Assembly: GCF_965223525.1 (NCBI RefSeq)
Contig: NZ_CBDCWX010000005.1
Coordinates: 1-64,000 of the forward strand
Origin: Leptofilum sp965223525
GTDB lineage: Bacteria; Chloroflexota; Anaerolineae; Promineifilales; Promineifilaceae
Length of the DNA stretch: 64,000 nt
Direction: 5' to 3'
Every line of letters begins with the position of its first letter. Position 1 is the stretch's first letter. A program made the position numbers and the translations under genes. This document shows, one piece after another, positions 46,620-55,547 of the stretch. The notes under the pieces were generated by a model. That model saw nothing but the letters and a program-made list of their open reading frames with translations. It searched no databases and was not told where the DNA came from.

Positions 46620-47588
46620 CTAGTTACTTGCCGGAGCAATAAAGGTATGCCCCACCAAGCCATCGTTCATGGAGAACAAACCAGTCTGCCAAATGCGCCG
46701 AATGGTTAAGAACGGTGCAATCGCCGCATGTTCATTTTCAGATAGCTGTCGCTGGGAATAGTAACCAGCAAAAAATGCTTCAGACAGGTCGGCAGATTGA
46801 TTATGAATGAGACTCGTGTTGAACAAAAAGACGGCAATATCATAAGCACGCCAGCCCAGACCGCATAGATCAAAGTTAAAGAAAGTGGGCTGATTATCCC
46901 TCGTAAAAAAGACGCTGCTGTTGTGGAAATCCCCACCAATCGGCCCCCAACCATCTGGTGTATGGATCTCATTGGCCAGCAAATCCTCAATTTCCTCTTT
47001 GGCTTCCTCAGCAGAAATCATTAAGATTTCCAAATCATCGGCTCGCTTTTTGTCCCAATATTGTTTAATCCGTTCAATTGGTTTGTCTACTAGAAATTCT
47101 AAATTCATTGGCTGGCGTTCATGCTTGGGCACATAATCGTTAGAAGCCAGATGTATCCGCGCCATCTCACGCCCCAGAACAAAAAGTTGTTCCTCATTTT
47201 TGAGCGACATGGGACGCCCTGGAGCCAGGCTAAATAGCGCAAAGTAACGCAGACCTTCGGGTGCATTGAGGCTACTCAGCAAACCGCCATCAGCACGCGG
47301 AACAGGGTAGGAGACGGGCAAGCCCGCCTCGTGCAAATAGTTGAGCCAATCTACCTCGTACAAATAATCGGATTCCTGGCGATTGAGCCGGGTGTCAAAC
47401 TGATAAACACGCACCACGAACTTTTCGCCATTGCCTGTGGTAACTTTGTAATGGTCATTGTCCTGCGTTCGCAGCATTTTGCTAAAGAGCTTGCAGCGCA
47501 CGGGGCCTTCCAGGTTGTATTCGGCTTGAATCAGTTCAGCCAAAGCATCAGCCGCTATAAATGAGCGCATCACGCGAATTTGGTTCAT
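46620..47588 (-). CDS. Phosphotransferase (APH/homoserine kinase-like)
   Basis: 322-residue kinase-like fold protein. N lobe: HYKVTTGNGEKFVVRVYQFD with the ATP-binding Lys/Arg region; C lobe: GPIGGDFHNSSVFFT as the catalytic Asp loop (normally HGDLHxxN; here GGDFHNS) and FFNFDLCGLGWRAYDIAVFL with the metal-binding Asp. Similar to the SrkA/ThrB-II and aminoglycoside phosphotransferase superfamily; substrate cannot be told. GGGAGA precedes the ATG. Confidence 0.85.
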   Translation of the reverse strand: MNQIRVMRSFIAADALAELIQAEYNLEGPVRCKLFSKMLRTQDNDHYKVTTGNGEKFVVRVYQFDTRLNRQESDYLYEVDWLNYLHEAGLPVSYPVPRADGGLLSSLNAPEGLRYFALFSLAPGRPMSLKNEEQLFVLGREMARIHLASNDYVPKHERQPMNLEFLVDKPIERIKQYWDKKRADDLEILMISAEEAKEEIEDLLANEIHTPDGWGPIGGDFHNSSVFFTRDNQPTFFNFDLCGLGWRAYDIAVFLFNTSLIHNQSADLSEAFFAGYYSQRQLSENEHAAIAPFLTIRRIWQTGLFSMNDGLVGHTFIAPASN

Positions 47589-47642
47589 ATTGGATTCTCC
47601 CTTTTTTCGGTAATCAGCAAACGGTAAACCGATTACCGTTCA

Positions 47643-48797
47643 CTATCTCGTTAGTATGCCTTCGTATTTGGCAATGATGTTAAGCATGATTTCGTCTGCG
47701 CCTGCACCAATGGAAAGCAGGCGGGCGTCACGGAAGTAGCGGGCGACAGGGTACTCTTCTACATAACCCATACCGCCGTGGAATTGCAGGCAAGTGTCGG
47801 CCACTTCGCGGGCAAGTCTACCTGCTTTTAGCTTGGCCATAGAGACTTCTTTAGTCATGTCGCCGCCTGCTACCAAGACGCGCGTACAATGGTACGCTAA
47901 TTGGCGCAATGCTTCCACTTCGGTGAGTAATTCGCAAATTTTGAACTGAATCCACTGATTTTCAATCAGCGGTTTGCCAAACGTTTCTCGCTGGCGACAG
48001 TAATCAATCGTTAGTTGGAGGATGCGCTCCATACCGGAGATGCCCATCACCACGCCTGCCAGCCGCTCTTTTTGGAACTGCTGCATTTGCAGCATGAAGC
48101 CTTGCCCTTCGGGGCCAATGCGGTGGCTTTGCGGCACGCGCACATTGTCGAAGGAGAGAATGGCGGTGTCGCTGCTGTGGTTGCCCAGCTTTTCCAGCTT
48201 GCGGCTCACGCTGAAGCCAGTCACATCCGTGGGCACAATGATGAGGGACATGCCCTTGAAACCGCGCTCGTCGCTGGTACGGGCCAGTAGGGTAAGGTAA
48301 TCTGCCTGGGTGCCGCTGGTGATCCACATTTTGCTGCCGTTGATGACGTAGTGGTCGCCGTCGGCTACGGCGCGGGTTTGGATGGCAGCCACGTCAGACC
48401 CTGCATCTGGCTCACTGACAGCAATGGAGAAGACGGCCGTTCCCATCACCGCCGCCTTCAAAAATGTCTCCTTCTGCCAAGGGGTGCCAAATTGCGCCAG
48501 TGCTGGGGTCGCCATGTCGGTTTGCACAGCAATGGCCATCGGCACGCCCGCGCAATGCGCCCGTCCCACTTCTTCCAGCATCACCACCTGATACCAGTAA
48601 TCCAGCCCCATCCCGCCATATTCTTCTGGATAAGTGATGCCCAGCAGCCCTAAATCGCCCATCTTTTTGAAGAGGGCATGGGCGGGGAAAGTTCTTCCTT
48701 CTTCCCACACTTCTACATTGGGATTGATTTCACTTTCAACAAAACGCTGCACCGTTTGCCGCAGCATTTCATGTTCGTCATTGAAGTAAATTGACAT
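47643..48797 (-). CDS. Acyl-CoA dehydrogenase (short/branched-chain type)
   Basis: 384-residue FAD acyl-CoA dehydrogenase of standard size: GLLGITYPEEYGGMGLDYWY, FSIAVSEPDAGSDVAAIQTR, GSKMWITSGTQADYLTLLAR, QFHGGMGYVEEYPVARYFRD and GADEIMLNIIAKYEG near the C terminus. Start at 48797 (AAGGA upstream); the 29 extra upstream codons come from a family C repeat. Gene context with methylcrotonyl-type carboxylase subunits suggests an isovaleryl-CoA or similar substrate. Confidence 0.9.
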   Translation of the reverse strand: MSIYFNDEHEMLRQTVQRFVESEINPNVEVWEEGRTFPAHALFKKMGDLGLLGITYPEEYGGMGLDYWYQVVMLEEVGRAHCAGVPMAIAVQTDMATPALAQFGTPWQKETFLKAAVMGTAVFSIAVSEPDAGSDVAAIQTRAVADGDHYVINGSKMWITSGTQADYLTLLARTSDERGFKGMSLIIVPTDVTGFSVSRKLEKLGNHSSDTAILSFDNVRVPQSHRIGPEGQGFMLQMQQFQKERLAGVVMGISGMERILQLTIDYCRQRETFGKPLIENQWIQFKICELLTEVEALRQLAYHCTRVLVAGGDMTKEVSMAKLKAGRLAREVADTCLQFHGGMGYVEEYPVARYFRDARLLSIGAGADEIMLNIIAKYEGILTR

Positions 48798-48807
48798 AAG
48801 GTCTAAT

Positions 48808-48868
48808 CCTTCAAGTTTGCGAGTCTGCCTGTCTGCGAGTTTGCAAGTAAAAACAAGAGACTTGCTCA
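48808..48868. repeat. Family C repeat
   Basis: CAAGTTTGCGAGTCTGCCTG and TCTGCGAGTTTGCAAGTAAA units between the four-helix-bundle gene stop and the acyl-CoA dehydrogenase start. Confidence 0.65.
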
Positions 48869-48880
48869 GCAAGAACGTTT

Positions 48881-49300
48881 TCATTTTTTCTTGAATTGGC
48901 TTTGCTTGCTGATATTGGGAGCAATGAGAGCAATAATTTCATCAATTAGCATTAAACGATGATTTAGCAGCTCCTCTGAGAGCAACCTACGTCCTTTCCA
49001 ATACCATCCACGCGATTCTCTGGCTTCGCCAATGGCAATTTTTAGCCGATAAGCATAATCTTTTCCATAGCCACGGCCGTATCCTTCCTCGATATTCGCG
49101 CTAATGGAACCAACACTGCGTGCCAGTTGTCGAGCAATTGCTTTACCTCTTTCATCATGGAGTAAATATTCACAATCCTCCCACATCAAATCATAGGCAA
49201 ACAACGCTTTTTGATATGCTAAAAAGTTCCACAGTGGATCATTCTTTATTACAGTATGAACATTCTGCTTCCACTGTTCATAGTTCAACGGTCTACTCAT
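48881..49300 (-). CDS. Four helix bundle protein (S23/IVP family)
   Basis: 139-residue protein of the family first seen as ORFs within 23S rRNA intervening sequences. Helix signatures: FLAYQKALFAYDLMWEDCEY, ARQLARSVGSISANIEEGYG and YRLKIAIGEARESRGWY. The SISANIEEGYGRG stretch is diagnostic. It is free-standing here, not in rRNA. The role of these proteins is unknown, possibly RNA-related. It starts 15 bp after the luciferase-like gene. Confidence 0.9.
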   Translation of the reverse strand: MSRPLNYEQWKQNVHTVIKNDPLWNFLAYQKALFAYDLMWEDCEYLLHDERGKAIARQLARSVGSISANIEEGYGRGYGKDYAYRLKIAIGEARESRGWYWKGRRLLSEELLNHRLMLIDEIIALIAPNISKQSQFKKK

Positions 49301-49314
49301 TGTTCCTCCAAATT

Positions 49315-50352
49315 TTACTCGCCACTCGCCACTCGCAAACTGGCAAACCCTTCAATACTTGCCCGCCATCCCTGCTGATTCTCAGTCGGGATGAACGGCA
49401 AATAATAGCTGACGCGATCCAGCAATTGACCATATTTATCATGAATAATCCCAGGCAACTCCGCCCAGGTGCCGCGCACGGCCATCACGTCCAATATGTT
49501 GTCATTGATGAGGTTTGGCATTTGCGCCCACTTCCCTTCGCGAGCGAGCTGACTGAGCTGAACGGCCGTATCCTCCCACCCATGCAGCTCTGCCAACACT
49601 CGGTAAGCGGGGGTGCTTAAGTAAAAGGAGATTTGCTGCTTCACATGGTTCTCGGCAAACGTTTCATAGTCGGGGTCGTCGGTGGGAATGGCGAAGACGG
49701 CCGTATTCAACGAAATATCTGCGCGAGAACGGCCGTTTTTCTGCAAACCCGCTTCAATATGCGGCAAGGCAAACTCTTGGAGGTATTTGACTGAATGAAG
49801 GGCGTGGATGTGAACCCCCTCACACAGCTCGCCCGCCAGCCGCAGCATTCCCTTGTTCACGGCGGCGATGTAGATAGGAATGTGTGGGTGTTCGATGGGG
49901 CCGGGGTTAAAAAATGGGGTCATGAGCTGGAGCTTGAAATATTCTCCCAAAAAATCGAGCGGAGTGCCGTTTTGCCAGCAATCCCAAAAGGCGCGGGTGG
50001 CTAAAATTGTTTCGCGCATCTGCTTGAGCGGCTTGTCCCACGGTGCGCCCAGCCGCAGCCGGTTGTGCGCCTTTACCTGTGTACCTAAGCCGAGCATGAA
50101 ACGGCCGTTGCTAAACTTCGCCAAATCCCAGGCCATCTGGGCCAGAATGGCGGGCGTGCGGGGGAAGGCAACGGCAATGCCTGTGCCTATCTGCAAATTA
50201 CTGGTGTGCTCCGCGCTGAGCAGCAGGGGGAAAAATGGATCGTGCTGGGTTTCGGCTGTCCACAGCCCATCAAAGCCGAGAGTTTCGGCCGTTTGCGCCA
50301 TCTGCGCCATCTCGTTCAAATCATGGGAAAGTAAAGTTACATCAAATTTCAT
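49315..50352 (-). CDS. Luciferase-like (LLM) F420-type oxidoreductase
   Basis: 345-residue TIM-barrel oxidoreductase of the bacterial luciferase superfamily; members related to it use coenzyme F420. Motifs: MAQTAETLGFDGLWTAETQH, IGTGIAVAFPRTPAILAQMA, GRFMLGLGTQVKAHNRLRLG and IPIYIAAVNKGMLRLAGELC. AAGGATTG precedes the ATG. Substrate unknown. F420 use would fit a Chloroflexota or actinobacterial-type host. Confidence 0.9.
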   Translation of the reverse strand: MKFDVTLLSHDLNEMAQMAQTAETLGFDGLWTAETQHDPFFPLLLSAEHTSNLQIGTGIAVAFPRTPAILAQMAWDLAKFSNGRFMLGLGTQVKAHNRLRLGAPWDKPLKQMRETILATRAFWDCWQNGTPLDFLGEYFKLQLMTPFFNPGPIEHPHIPIYIAAVNKGMLRLAGELCEGVHIHALHSVKYLQEFALPHIEAGLQKNGRSRADISLNTAVFAIPTDDPDYETFAENHVKQQISFYLSTPAYRVLAELHGWEDTAVQLSQLAREGKWAQMPNLINDNILDVMAVRGTWAELPGIIHDKYGQLLDRVSYYLPFIPTENQQGWRASIEGFASLRVASGE

Positions 50353-50528
50353 CGCAGTTCAATCCTTTAATGATATGGGGTCCGGCAGAGGTGAAACAGG
50401 CGGGAACGATTCGATGATAGCAACAATCATTTCTACCACCTGTCTCACCCAAATTAGTTCTATGTTTTTAGTTACATCGTGCCATCCCGCCATGATTTAT
50501 ATATCACCTCCTACTCTGGATACAGAAA

Positions 50529-53423
50529 CTAGTATCCCGAACCAATGGGAGAAACAACGCGAAAACCAAGGGATCTGCTCCTGCTGTGCGGATTTATCCT
50601 GTCGCGGATACCAACCTGCGCGTCGTCCTGAAGGTTCCTCCACGAACCGCCGCGCAGCACGCGCCTTACTTTTTTCTCATCATACCAACTATTCATCCAT
50701 TCCCACACGTTTCCAGCCATATCGGTTGCGCCGCACACCGCCTTCCCTGCGGGGAACATGCCCACAGCGCAGGTTTGCCTAAGCCTGGCTTCATAAGTAT
50801 TCGCAAGATCCATCTGCCATTCAGCACCCCACGGGCAGTTTCGGTCATCGGTGTGCCCCGCTGCCAGCTCCCACTCAGCTTCAGTTGGTAAACGATAGCC
50901 ATCATTTATCACCTGATTCAACCAGTTACAGAACGCCTCTGCTTCATACCAACTTACACCCGCCACAGGCTGGTTCGCCTGATTTAACTCTCCATTATGC
51001 CAATAACGCGGTTCAGCCCAACCTTCTCTCTCTTTCCAGCCCCACCCCTCATCAGACCAGCAATTGCGCCACTCGCCACTATAGCCGCCATCTGCCATAA
51101 ATAAGCGATATTGGGCGTTTGTTATAGGGTATTTAGCTATGGCAAACGGTGCTAAAGTGACTGTTTCATCCTTCTCGCGCAGCGTAAACGACTCGGGTTC
51201 GGTTATCACGGGCAACATCAAAAGCTCCTTACTACAAACCCCTGGCCGCGGATCGCCCAAAACAGCCAGTGCCGAACCCGCTGCCGCCCGCTGCTGAACT
51301 GTCAGCCGCCCACCATCCAACAAAGCGGCCAACATCTCTTGCAAACGCGGTAGCAACTCCTGTCCCACATCATCCATCTGCAAAGCATTTTTCCCCACCA
51401 CGGCAGCCATTTCCCCTGCCAACCAAACCTGCTGCCAGCTAATCGCATCATTTCCATCAGGCAGCATGTTAGGGCACACAATATCAATACCATCTACTGC
51501 CTTTTCCCGGTTCTTTTGGTTAAAAATCAGCGTTCCTGCTGCCAGATTCAACACTTCCCGCCAACTGTCGCTTTCTGCCGCCAATTTTGCCGCTTGCCGC
51601 CCAAACCGTCGCAGGCTGGCTAAATGGCACGCTGCTAAATATTCCTGGAAAGTGCGGTGCGGAAACGTAAACATACGCTCATCCTGACCACCCCGCCCAA
51701 TTAGCAAATGCGCCCGCCGCTCAGTATATTCCACAAACTGCTCTGCTTTGGCGTAGCTCCCATCCAAATATTTTCGGGCTATTTGAACGACCTCGCTCTC
51801 GGGAATATCGGCCGCCTCGTCTCGCGCAGCCTGCTGGTTGTGAGCCTGCCAGCCAATTTCCCACAGTAGGCGCTCTAAATTTTCTTGGGTCGTGCCCAAC
51901 TGGGCTAAAACGCTAGGGAGTTCCTCGATTTGCTCTGCCTCTTTGTGTCGCTGCCAGCGCAGCAATAATGTTTCTACACATTGCTGGTACAGTTTGGCGC
52001 GTTCATCGGGCAAGGTGCCGTAATAAGTTTGCACCAAAGTCATTATTGTCAGCAGCATAGGATTTTGCGCCAGTGGGTACAGTCCTTCTCGCCGTGCGGC
52101 TGCTTGCAGTTGCCGTGTCATTGTTTGGGCTTTTTCTTGGGTAAGCTCCCCCAAAGTGTGTAAACTACCGTACCATCTGCCAATAAAATCATCAATTTGC
52201 TTGGCATCAAACGGTTCAATTGTTTGTACAGGCACCCGCGCGGCCTCTTTGGTGTTAAAGGAAAGAATGCGACAAGTCGTTACCCAGCGGTTGCCCCCAT
52301 AAACGCCATTATCATGGGATTGAATAGCCTGCCAAACCTGAGACCGCTGTTGCACCGGCACTTCATCCACCCCATCCAGCAAAAAGATCAACCCTCCTCT
52401 TTGACCCTCAGCACGTAAGGCCGGAATAGTTTGTCCTAAATCCTCTTTTTCTAGCTTCTTGGTCACAAATTTCCAAATTGCCGTCGATGAATGAGGATCA
52501 AATTCTACAGTCGCTAGGTCCCGCAAATTAAGCAAAATTGGAATTGGGAGAGGAGGTCGCCAGAACATCTGCCTCGTCCTCGTCTTTGTTTCATAATTTC
52601 CAGTAATGGGATCACCTAACGTGCGATATTTCCCACTTTCTGTCCATGAGAGTCCATCTTGCCATTCCCCCTCGGGAGCCAAACGAACTTGTGCCAATAA
52701 AAATGCCACATATCGTAGCAAAGTTGATTTACCAGAGCCTGGATCTCCTAAAAGTGACAACTTAGGCGCATGGTAGATATGTCCAATCATTGCATGGCAT
52801 TCCCAGCGTTCTTCTTTTCTTGATTTCGGAAGAAAAATATTGGTCGACGCCCTGGTATTGAGAGAAATAAAGACCTGATGCAATGATAACTGCGAACTTT
52901 CTCGCCCGCTGGGGTCTAGTGGACCCAGTGGCAAACGGCTCGTTTGGCGAACGACGGTTTCCAAGTAAATTTTCAAGGCAGCTTCATATGGTGGGGTAAG
53001 CATGGTACCAATTTGCTCAATTTTGGTCAGTAGTTCACGGTGACGGTCAGCGTCCCGCTCCTCCAAAATGCGGGTAGCGCGGTAAAATTCCTGTTCGGTT
53101 AGGTAGTCTATAGGCTGAACCTGGGCAAAAACAGCTTCAACCATCTGCTGGATGTCGGCGGCAGTCAATTTTTCTTCTTCGTCCTGGGCTACGCGATCAA
53201 TCAGCCCAGCCAGCGCGTCACCACCTATCTTTTCCACAAGTTGCCCAATGAGCGGCGAAGCTGCCGCTACCGCTGCCATATTTCCTCCAGCCACCGCATA
53301 AATGGTGGCGGCAGCCGTGCCATAAAGCAGCACTTGCGCTGAACCTTTGGCCACATTTTTCGGCGATAGCGCTACTAAAATTCGGTCTAATGCTCTTTTC
53401 TCTTTTGAACTTTCTATTGCCAT
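50529..53423 (-). CDS. NACHT STAND ATPase with C-terminal FGE-type domain
   Basis: 964 residues. N terminus: Gly/Ala-rich hydrophobic stretch 28-60 (VLLYGTAAATIYAVAGG) that may interact with membrane, then helices. NACHT module: Walker A GDPGSGKST (226-234), Walker B GLIFLLDGVDEVP (about 344-356), FPHRTFQEYLAA in the winged-helix/HEAT-like part. C terminus (about 745-964) is a formylglycine-generating-enzyme/C-type-lectin-like fold: YPITNAQYRLFM, GVSWYEAEAFCNWL, GNVWEWMNSWYD, RRVLRGGSWRN and GFRVVSP. Such proteins act as signalling or defence sensors. The C-terminal stretch is where diversity-generating retroelements place variable residues. No ACGGCCGT in the gene; GGAGGG precedes the ATG. 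Confidence 0.9.
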   Translation of the reverse strand: MAIESSKEKRALDRILVALSPKNVAKGSAQVLLYGTAAATIYAVAGGNMAAVAAASPLIGQLVEKIGGDALAGLIDRVAQDEEEKLTAADIQQMVEAVFAQVQPIDYLTEQEFYRATRILEERDADRHRELLTKIEQIGTMLTPPYEAALKIYLETVVRQTSRLPLGPLDPSGRESSQLSLHQVFISLNTRASTNIFLPKSRKEERWECHAMIGHIYHAPKLSLLGDPGSGKSTLLRYVAFLLAQVRLAPEGEWQDGLSWTESGKYRTLGDPITGNYETKTRTRQMFWRPPLPIPILLNLRDLATVEFDPHSSTAIWKFVTKKLEKEDLGQTIPALRAEGQRGGLIFLLDGVDEVPVQQRSQVWQAIQSHDNGVYGGNRWVTTCRILSFNTKEAARVPVQTIEPFDAKQIDDFIGRWYGSLHTLGELTQEKAQTMTRQLQAAARREGLYPLAQNPMLLTIMTLVQTYYGTLPDERAKLYQQCVETLLLRWQRHKEAEQIEELPSVLAQLGTTQENLERLLWEIGWQAHNQQAARDEAADIPESEVVQIARKYLDGSYAKAEQFVEYTERRAHLLIGRGGQDERMFTFPHRTFQEYLAACHLASLRRFGRQAAKLAAESDSWREVLNLAAGTLIFNQKNREKAVDGIDIVCPNMLPDGNDAISWQQVWLAGEMAAVVGKNALQMDDVGQELLPRLQEMLAALLDGGRLTVQQRAAAGSALAVLGDPRPGVCSKELLMLPVITEPESFTLREKDETVTLAPFAIAKYPITNAQYRLFMADGGYSGEWRNCWSDEGWGWKEREGWAEPRYWHNGELNQANQPVAGVSWYEAEAFCNWLNQVINDGYRLPTEAEWELAAGHTDDRNCPWGAEWQMDLANTYEARLRQTCAVGMFPAGKAVCGATDMAGNVWEWMNSWYDEKKVRRVLRGGSWRNLQDDAQVGIRDRINPHSRSRSLGFRVVSPIGSGY

Positions 53424-53563
53424 ATCTACCCTCCAAACACTGGCTTATGTTACCCGATTTAGCCAAAAATTCCGACATTGTAAGTGCATTTGGATTTGGT
53501 TTTTCTGGAAGAAGAACGCTACGCAATTTGGGCAAAGTACCACGAAATCCTGACCCGCCTTAT

Positions 53564-54169
53564 TTATTCTTCAATCACGCGAATGCGCGGCCATTTTTGC
53601 TGAATCTGCTTGTCTTGCAGCCGCTGCTGGAACTGTGCCTGCGTCACCCGTGCCGGGTTGCGCCGCAAAACCATCTGAAACAAATCGTCTAGCCCAAACG
53701 GAGCCACAATCTGCAATGAATCATCTGGCAACAGGCGAACGGCCGTACAGGTCGCTGTCTCAGGCCAGGTGGCAATCGCCTCGGTGGCAGCGGTAAACGG
53801 TGGCCACGTTTGGCCAAAAAGCTCCGCATACCACAGATGCACGGCAGCTTGATTGGTTGCTTCCCATTCGACGGTGGGGAGAACGGCCGTTAGCTCTGCC
53901 GTCACCTCAGCATCCCGCTCTGGCCGCAAATCTGTGGCATCAAAAAAGGCAACATCAATGTCCCGTGGTGGGGTTGGCTCACCGTACCCGTGCAAATAAT
54001 CCCACACCAAATTGCGAATCACCCCTGCGCCCACCAACCAATCTGGCGGATTGCAGTGCCGCACCGCTCTCAAAATCGCCATCATCTTTTCACTTTCCAA
54101 AATGAGCTGTTTCAGTTGGATTTCATAACTTGCTGAACCGCCAGATATTGATCCCGAATACTCATTCAT
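53564..54169 (-). CDS. Nucleotidyltransferase family protein (PF06042-like)
   Basis: 201 residues resembling the NTP_transf_6 family: helix LKQLILESEKMMAILRAVRH, then PDWLVGAGVIRNLVWDYLHG and PRDIDVAFFDATDL with the Asp pair expected to bind metal, and FGLDDLFQMVLRRNP later. Substrate unknown. It lies upstream of the NACHT gene on the same strand with a 140-bp gap, but its GC content and ACGGCCGT motifs match the resident genome. Confidence 0.85.
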   Translation of the reverse strand: MNEYSGSISGGSASYEIQLKQLILESEKMMAILRAVRHCNPPDWLVGAGVIRNLVWDYLHGYGEPTPPRDIDVAFFDATDLRPERDAEVTAELTAVLPTVEWEATNQAAVHLWYAELFGQTWPPFTAATEAIATWPETATCTAVRLLPDDSLQIVAPFGLDDLFQMVLRRNPARVTQAQFQQRLQDKQIQQKWPRIRVIEE

Positions 54170-54320
54170 GATATTCTATCCTCATCTATAATCCTTGCGT
54201 TACGGCCGTTTCGCTTAAAGCCGCCTTCATCTCCCCACTCTACCACAATAGGGTCCAAAAACGGCCGTATGCCACTCATTTGCTCATTGAGAGCATCTAA
54301 TCCCAAATGGAGGTTGTTTA

Positions 54321-55496
54321 ATGTCCAATCGACCCAAATCCCGGTTGATGATCATCCTGTTACTGCTTCTATTCACCCTATTATTTACCTCAATCGCTGT
54401 TGCCCAAACAAACCAATCACATCACGGTGCCCAAACCGTTGCCAGCTATGAATTTTTGGGCGAAGTCACTTTCCCCACGGGCACCATGTTCCGTGATACC
54501 GAAGTTGGTGGCTTGTCTAGCATTGTGTACGACGGCCGTACTGGCCTCTACTACGCCATCGCCGACGACCGCAGCGAAATCAACGACGCCCGCTACTACA
54601 CCATTTACATAGACGTCTCCGATGGCTCCCTAGACGATGGCGACATCCATTTTGTGCGCGTCACCACCATTTTGGATGAAAATGGTCAACCCTTCGCCAC
54701 CGGTTCGCTAGACCCCGAAGGTATCGCTCTCATGCCGAATGGCTCGCTCTTCATCTCTTCTGAAGGCAGTGCCGGAGCCACGCCACCGATTGACCCTTTC
54801 ATCAAACGGTTTACGCGCGGCGGGATTCAGAATGGCGAATTGACTGTTCCCAGCAAATATTTGCCGGACGGCAGCACAGTCGGTGTACGCAATAATCTGG
54901 CCTTTGAGAGCCTGGCCATCACCCCCAACGGCCACTATTTGGTAACAGCCACAGAAAATGCGCTGGCGCAAGATGGCCCAGCAACTGATGTTGGCCAGGG
55001 AAGCTGGTCGCGCATCTTGGCGTATGATTTGCACAGTCGCCAACCCGCACATGAATTTGTGTATGAAGTAGGTGAAGTGCCAGAAGTGCCCGATCCGCCA
55101 GACGCTTTCCGCACCAACGGGCTGGTAGAGCTGCTACCCATAGACAACAGCGGTACGCTGCTGGCAATGGAACGCGCTTTCTCGGTGGGGCAGGGCAACA
55201 CCGTTGGCATCTATGAAATTAGCATTGCTGGGGCAACCGATGTTTTGGGCTATGATGATTTGTATGATGAAACGACGGGAACGGCCGTACCGTTCACCCC
55301 CGTCTCCAAAACGCTGGTTTTCGACGTTGAAGCTGATTTTGGCGTGGCTCCCGATAATTTAGAGGGGATGACTTTTGGGCCGATGCTGCCAGACGGCCGT
55401 CACCTGCTCATCCTGGTATCAGACAACAACTTTAACCCAGCGAACCAGCTTACTCAGTTCATCGCTGTGGCGGTAGAATTGGCTCCCGCGCCATAA
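54321..55496 (+). CDS. Secreted esterase-like phytase family protein
   Basis: 391 residues with a signal peptide (LMIILLLLLFTLLFTSIAVA, cleavage near AVAQ). The body is beta-propeller-like with EVGGLSSIVYDGRTGLYYAI, LDPEGIALMPNGSLFISSEG, NLAFESLAITPNGHYLVTAT and DNLEGMTFGPML, the pattern of PF13449. Glu residues in DPEG and FESL and NLEG are probable metal or catalytic positions. Likely exported phosphoesterase; substrate not known. Confidence 0.88.
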   Translation: MSNRPKSRLMIILLLLLFTLLFTSIAVAQTNQSHHGAQTVASYEFLGEVTFPTGTMFRDTEVGGLSSIVYDGRTGLYYAIADDRSEINDARYYTIYIDVSDGSLDDGDIHFVRVTTILDENGQPFATGSLDPEGIALMPNGSLFISSEGSAGATPPIDPFIKRFTRGGIQNGELTVPSKYLPDGSTVGVRNNLAFESLAITPNGHYLVTATENALAQDGPATDVGQGSWSRILAYDLHSRQPAHEFVYEVGEVPEVPDPPDAFRTNGLVELLPIDNSGTLLAMERAFSVGQGNTVGIYEISIAGATDVLGYDDLYDETTGTAVPFTPVSKTLVFDVEADFGVAPDNLEGMTFGPMLPDGRHLLILVSDNNFNPANQLTQFIAVAVELAPAP

Positions 55497-55511
55497 CATT
55501 TTTGTTCGCGT

Positions 55512-55544
55512 AGGTGACAGTCACTTTGAAAGTGACTGTCACCT
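55512..55544. terminator. Bidirectional hairpin between convergent genes
   Basis: 16-bp perfect stem AGGTGACAGTCACTTT / AAAGTGACTGTCACCT with one unpaired base, between the phytase-like gene and the convergent carboxyltransferase stop. T runs are short. Confidence 0.75.
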
Positions 55545-55547
55545 CGT

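Noticed and set aside
48881..49300. Four-helix-bundle gene as sign of a 23S rRNA intervening sequence
   Set aside because: There is no rRNA sequence around it; free-standing copies of this family are common.
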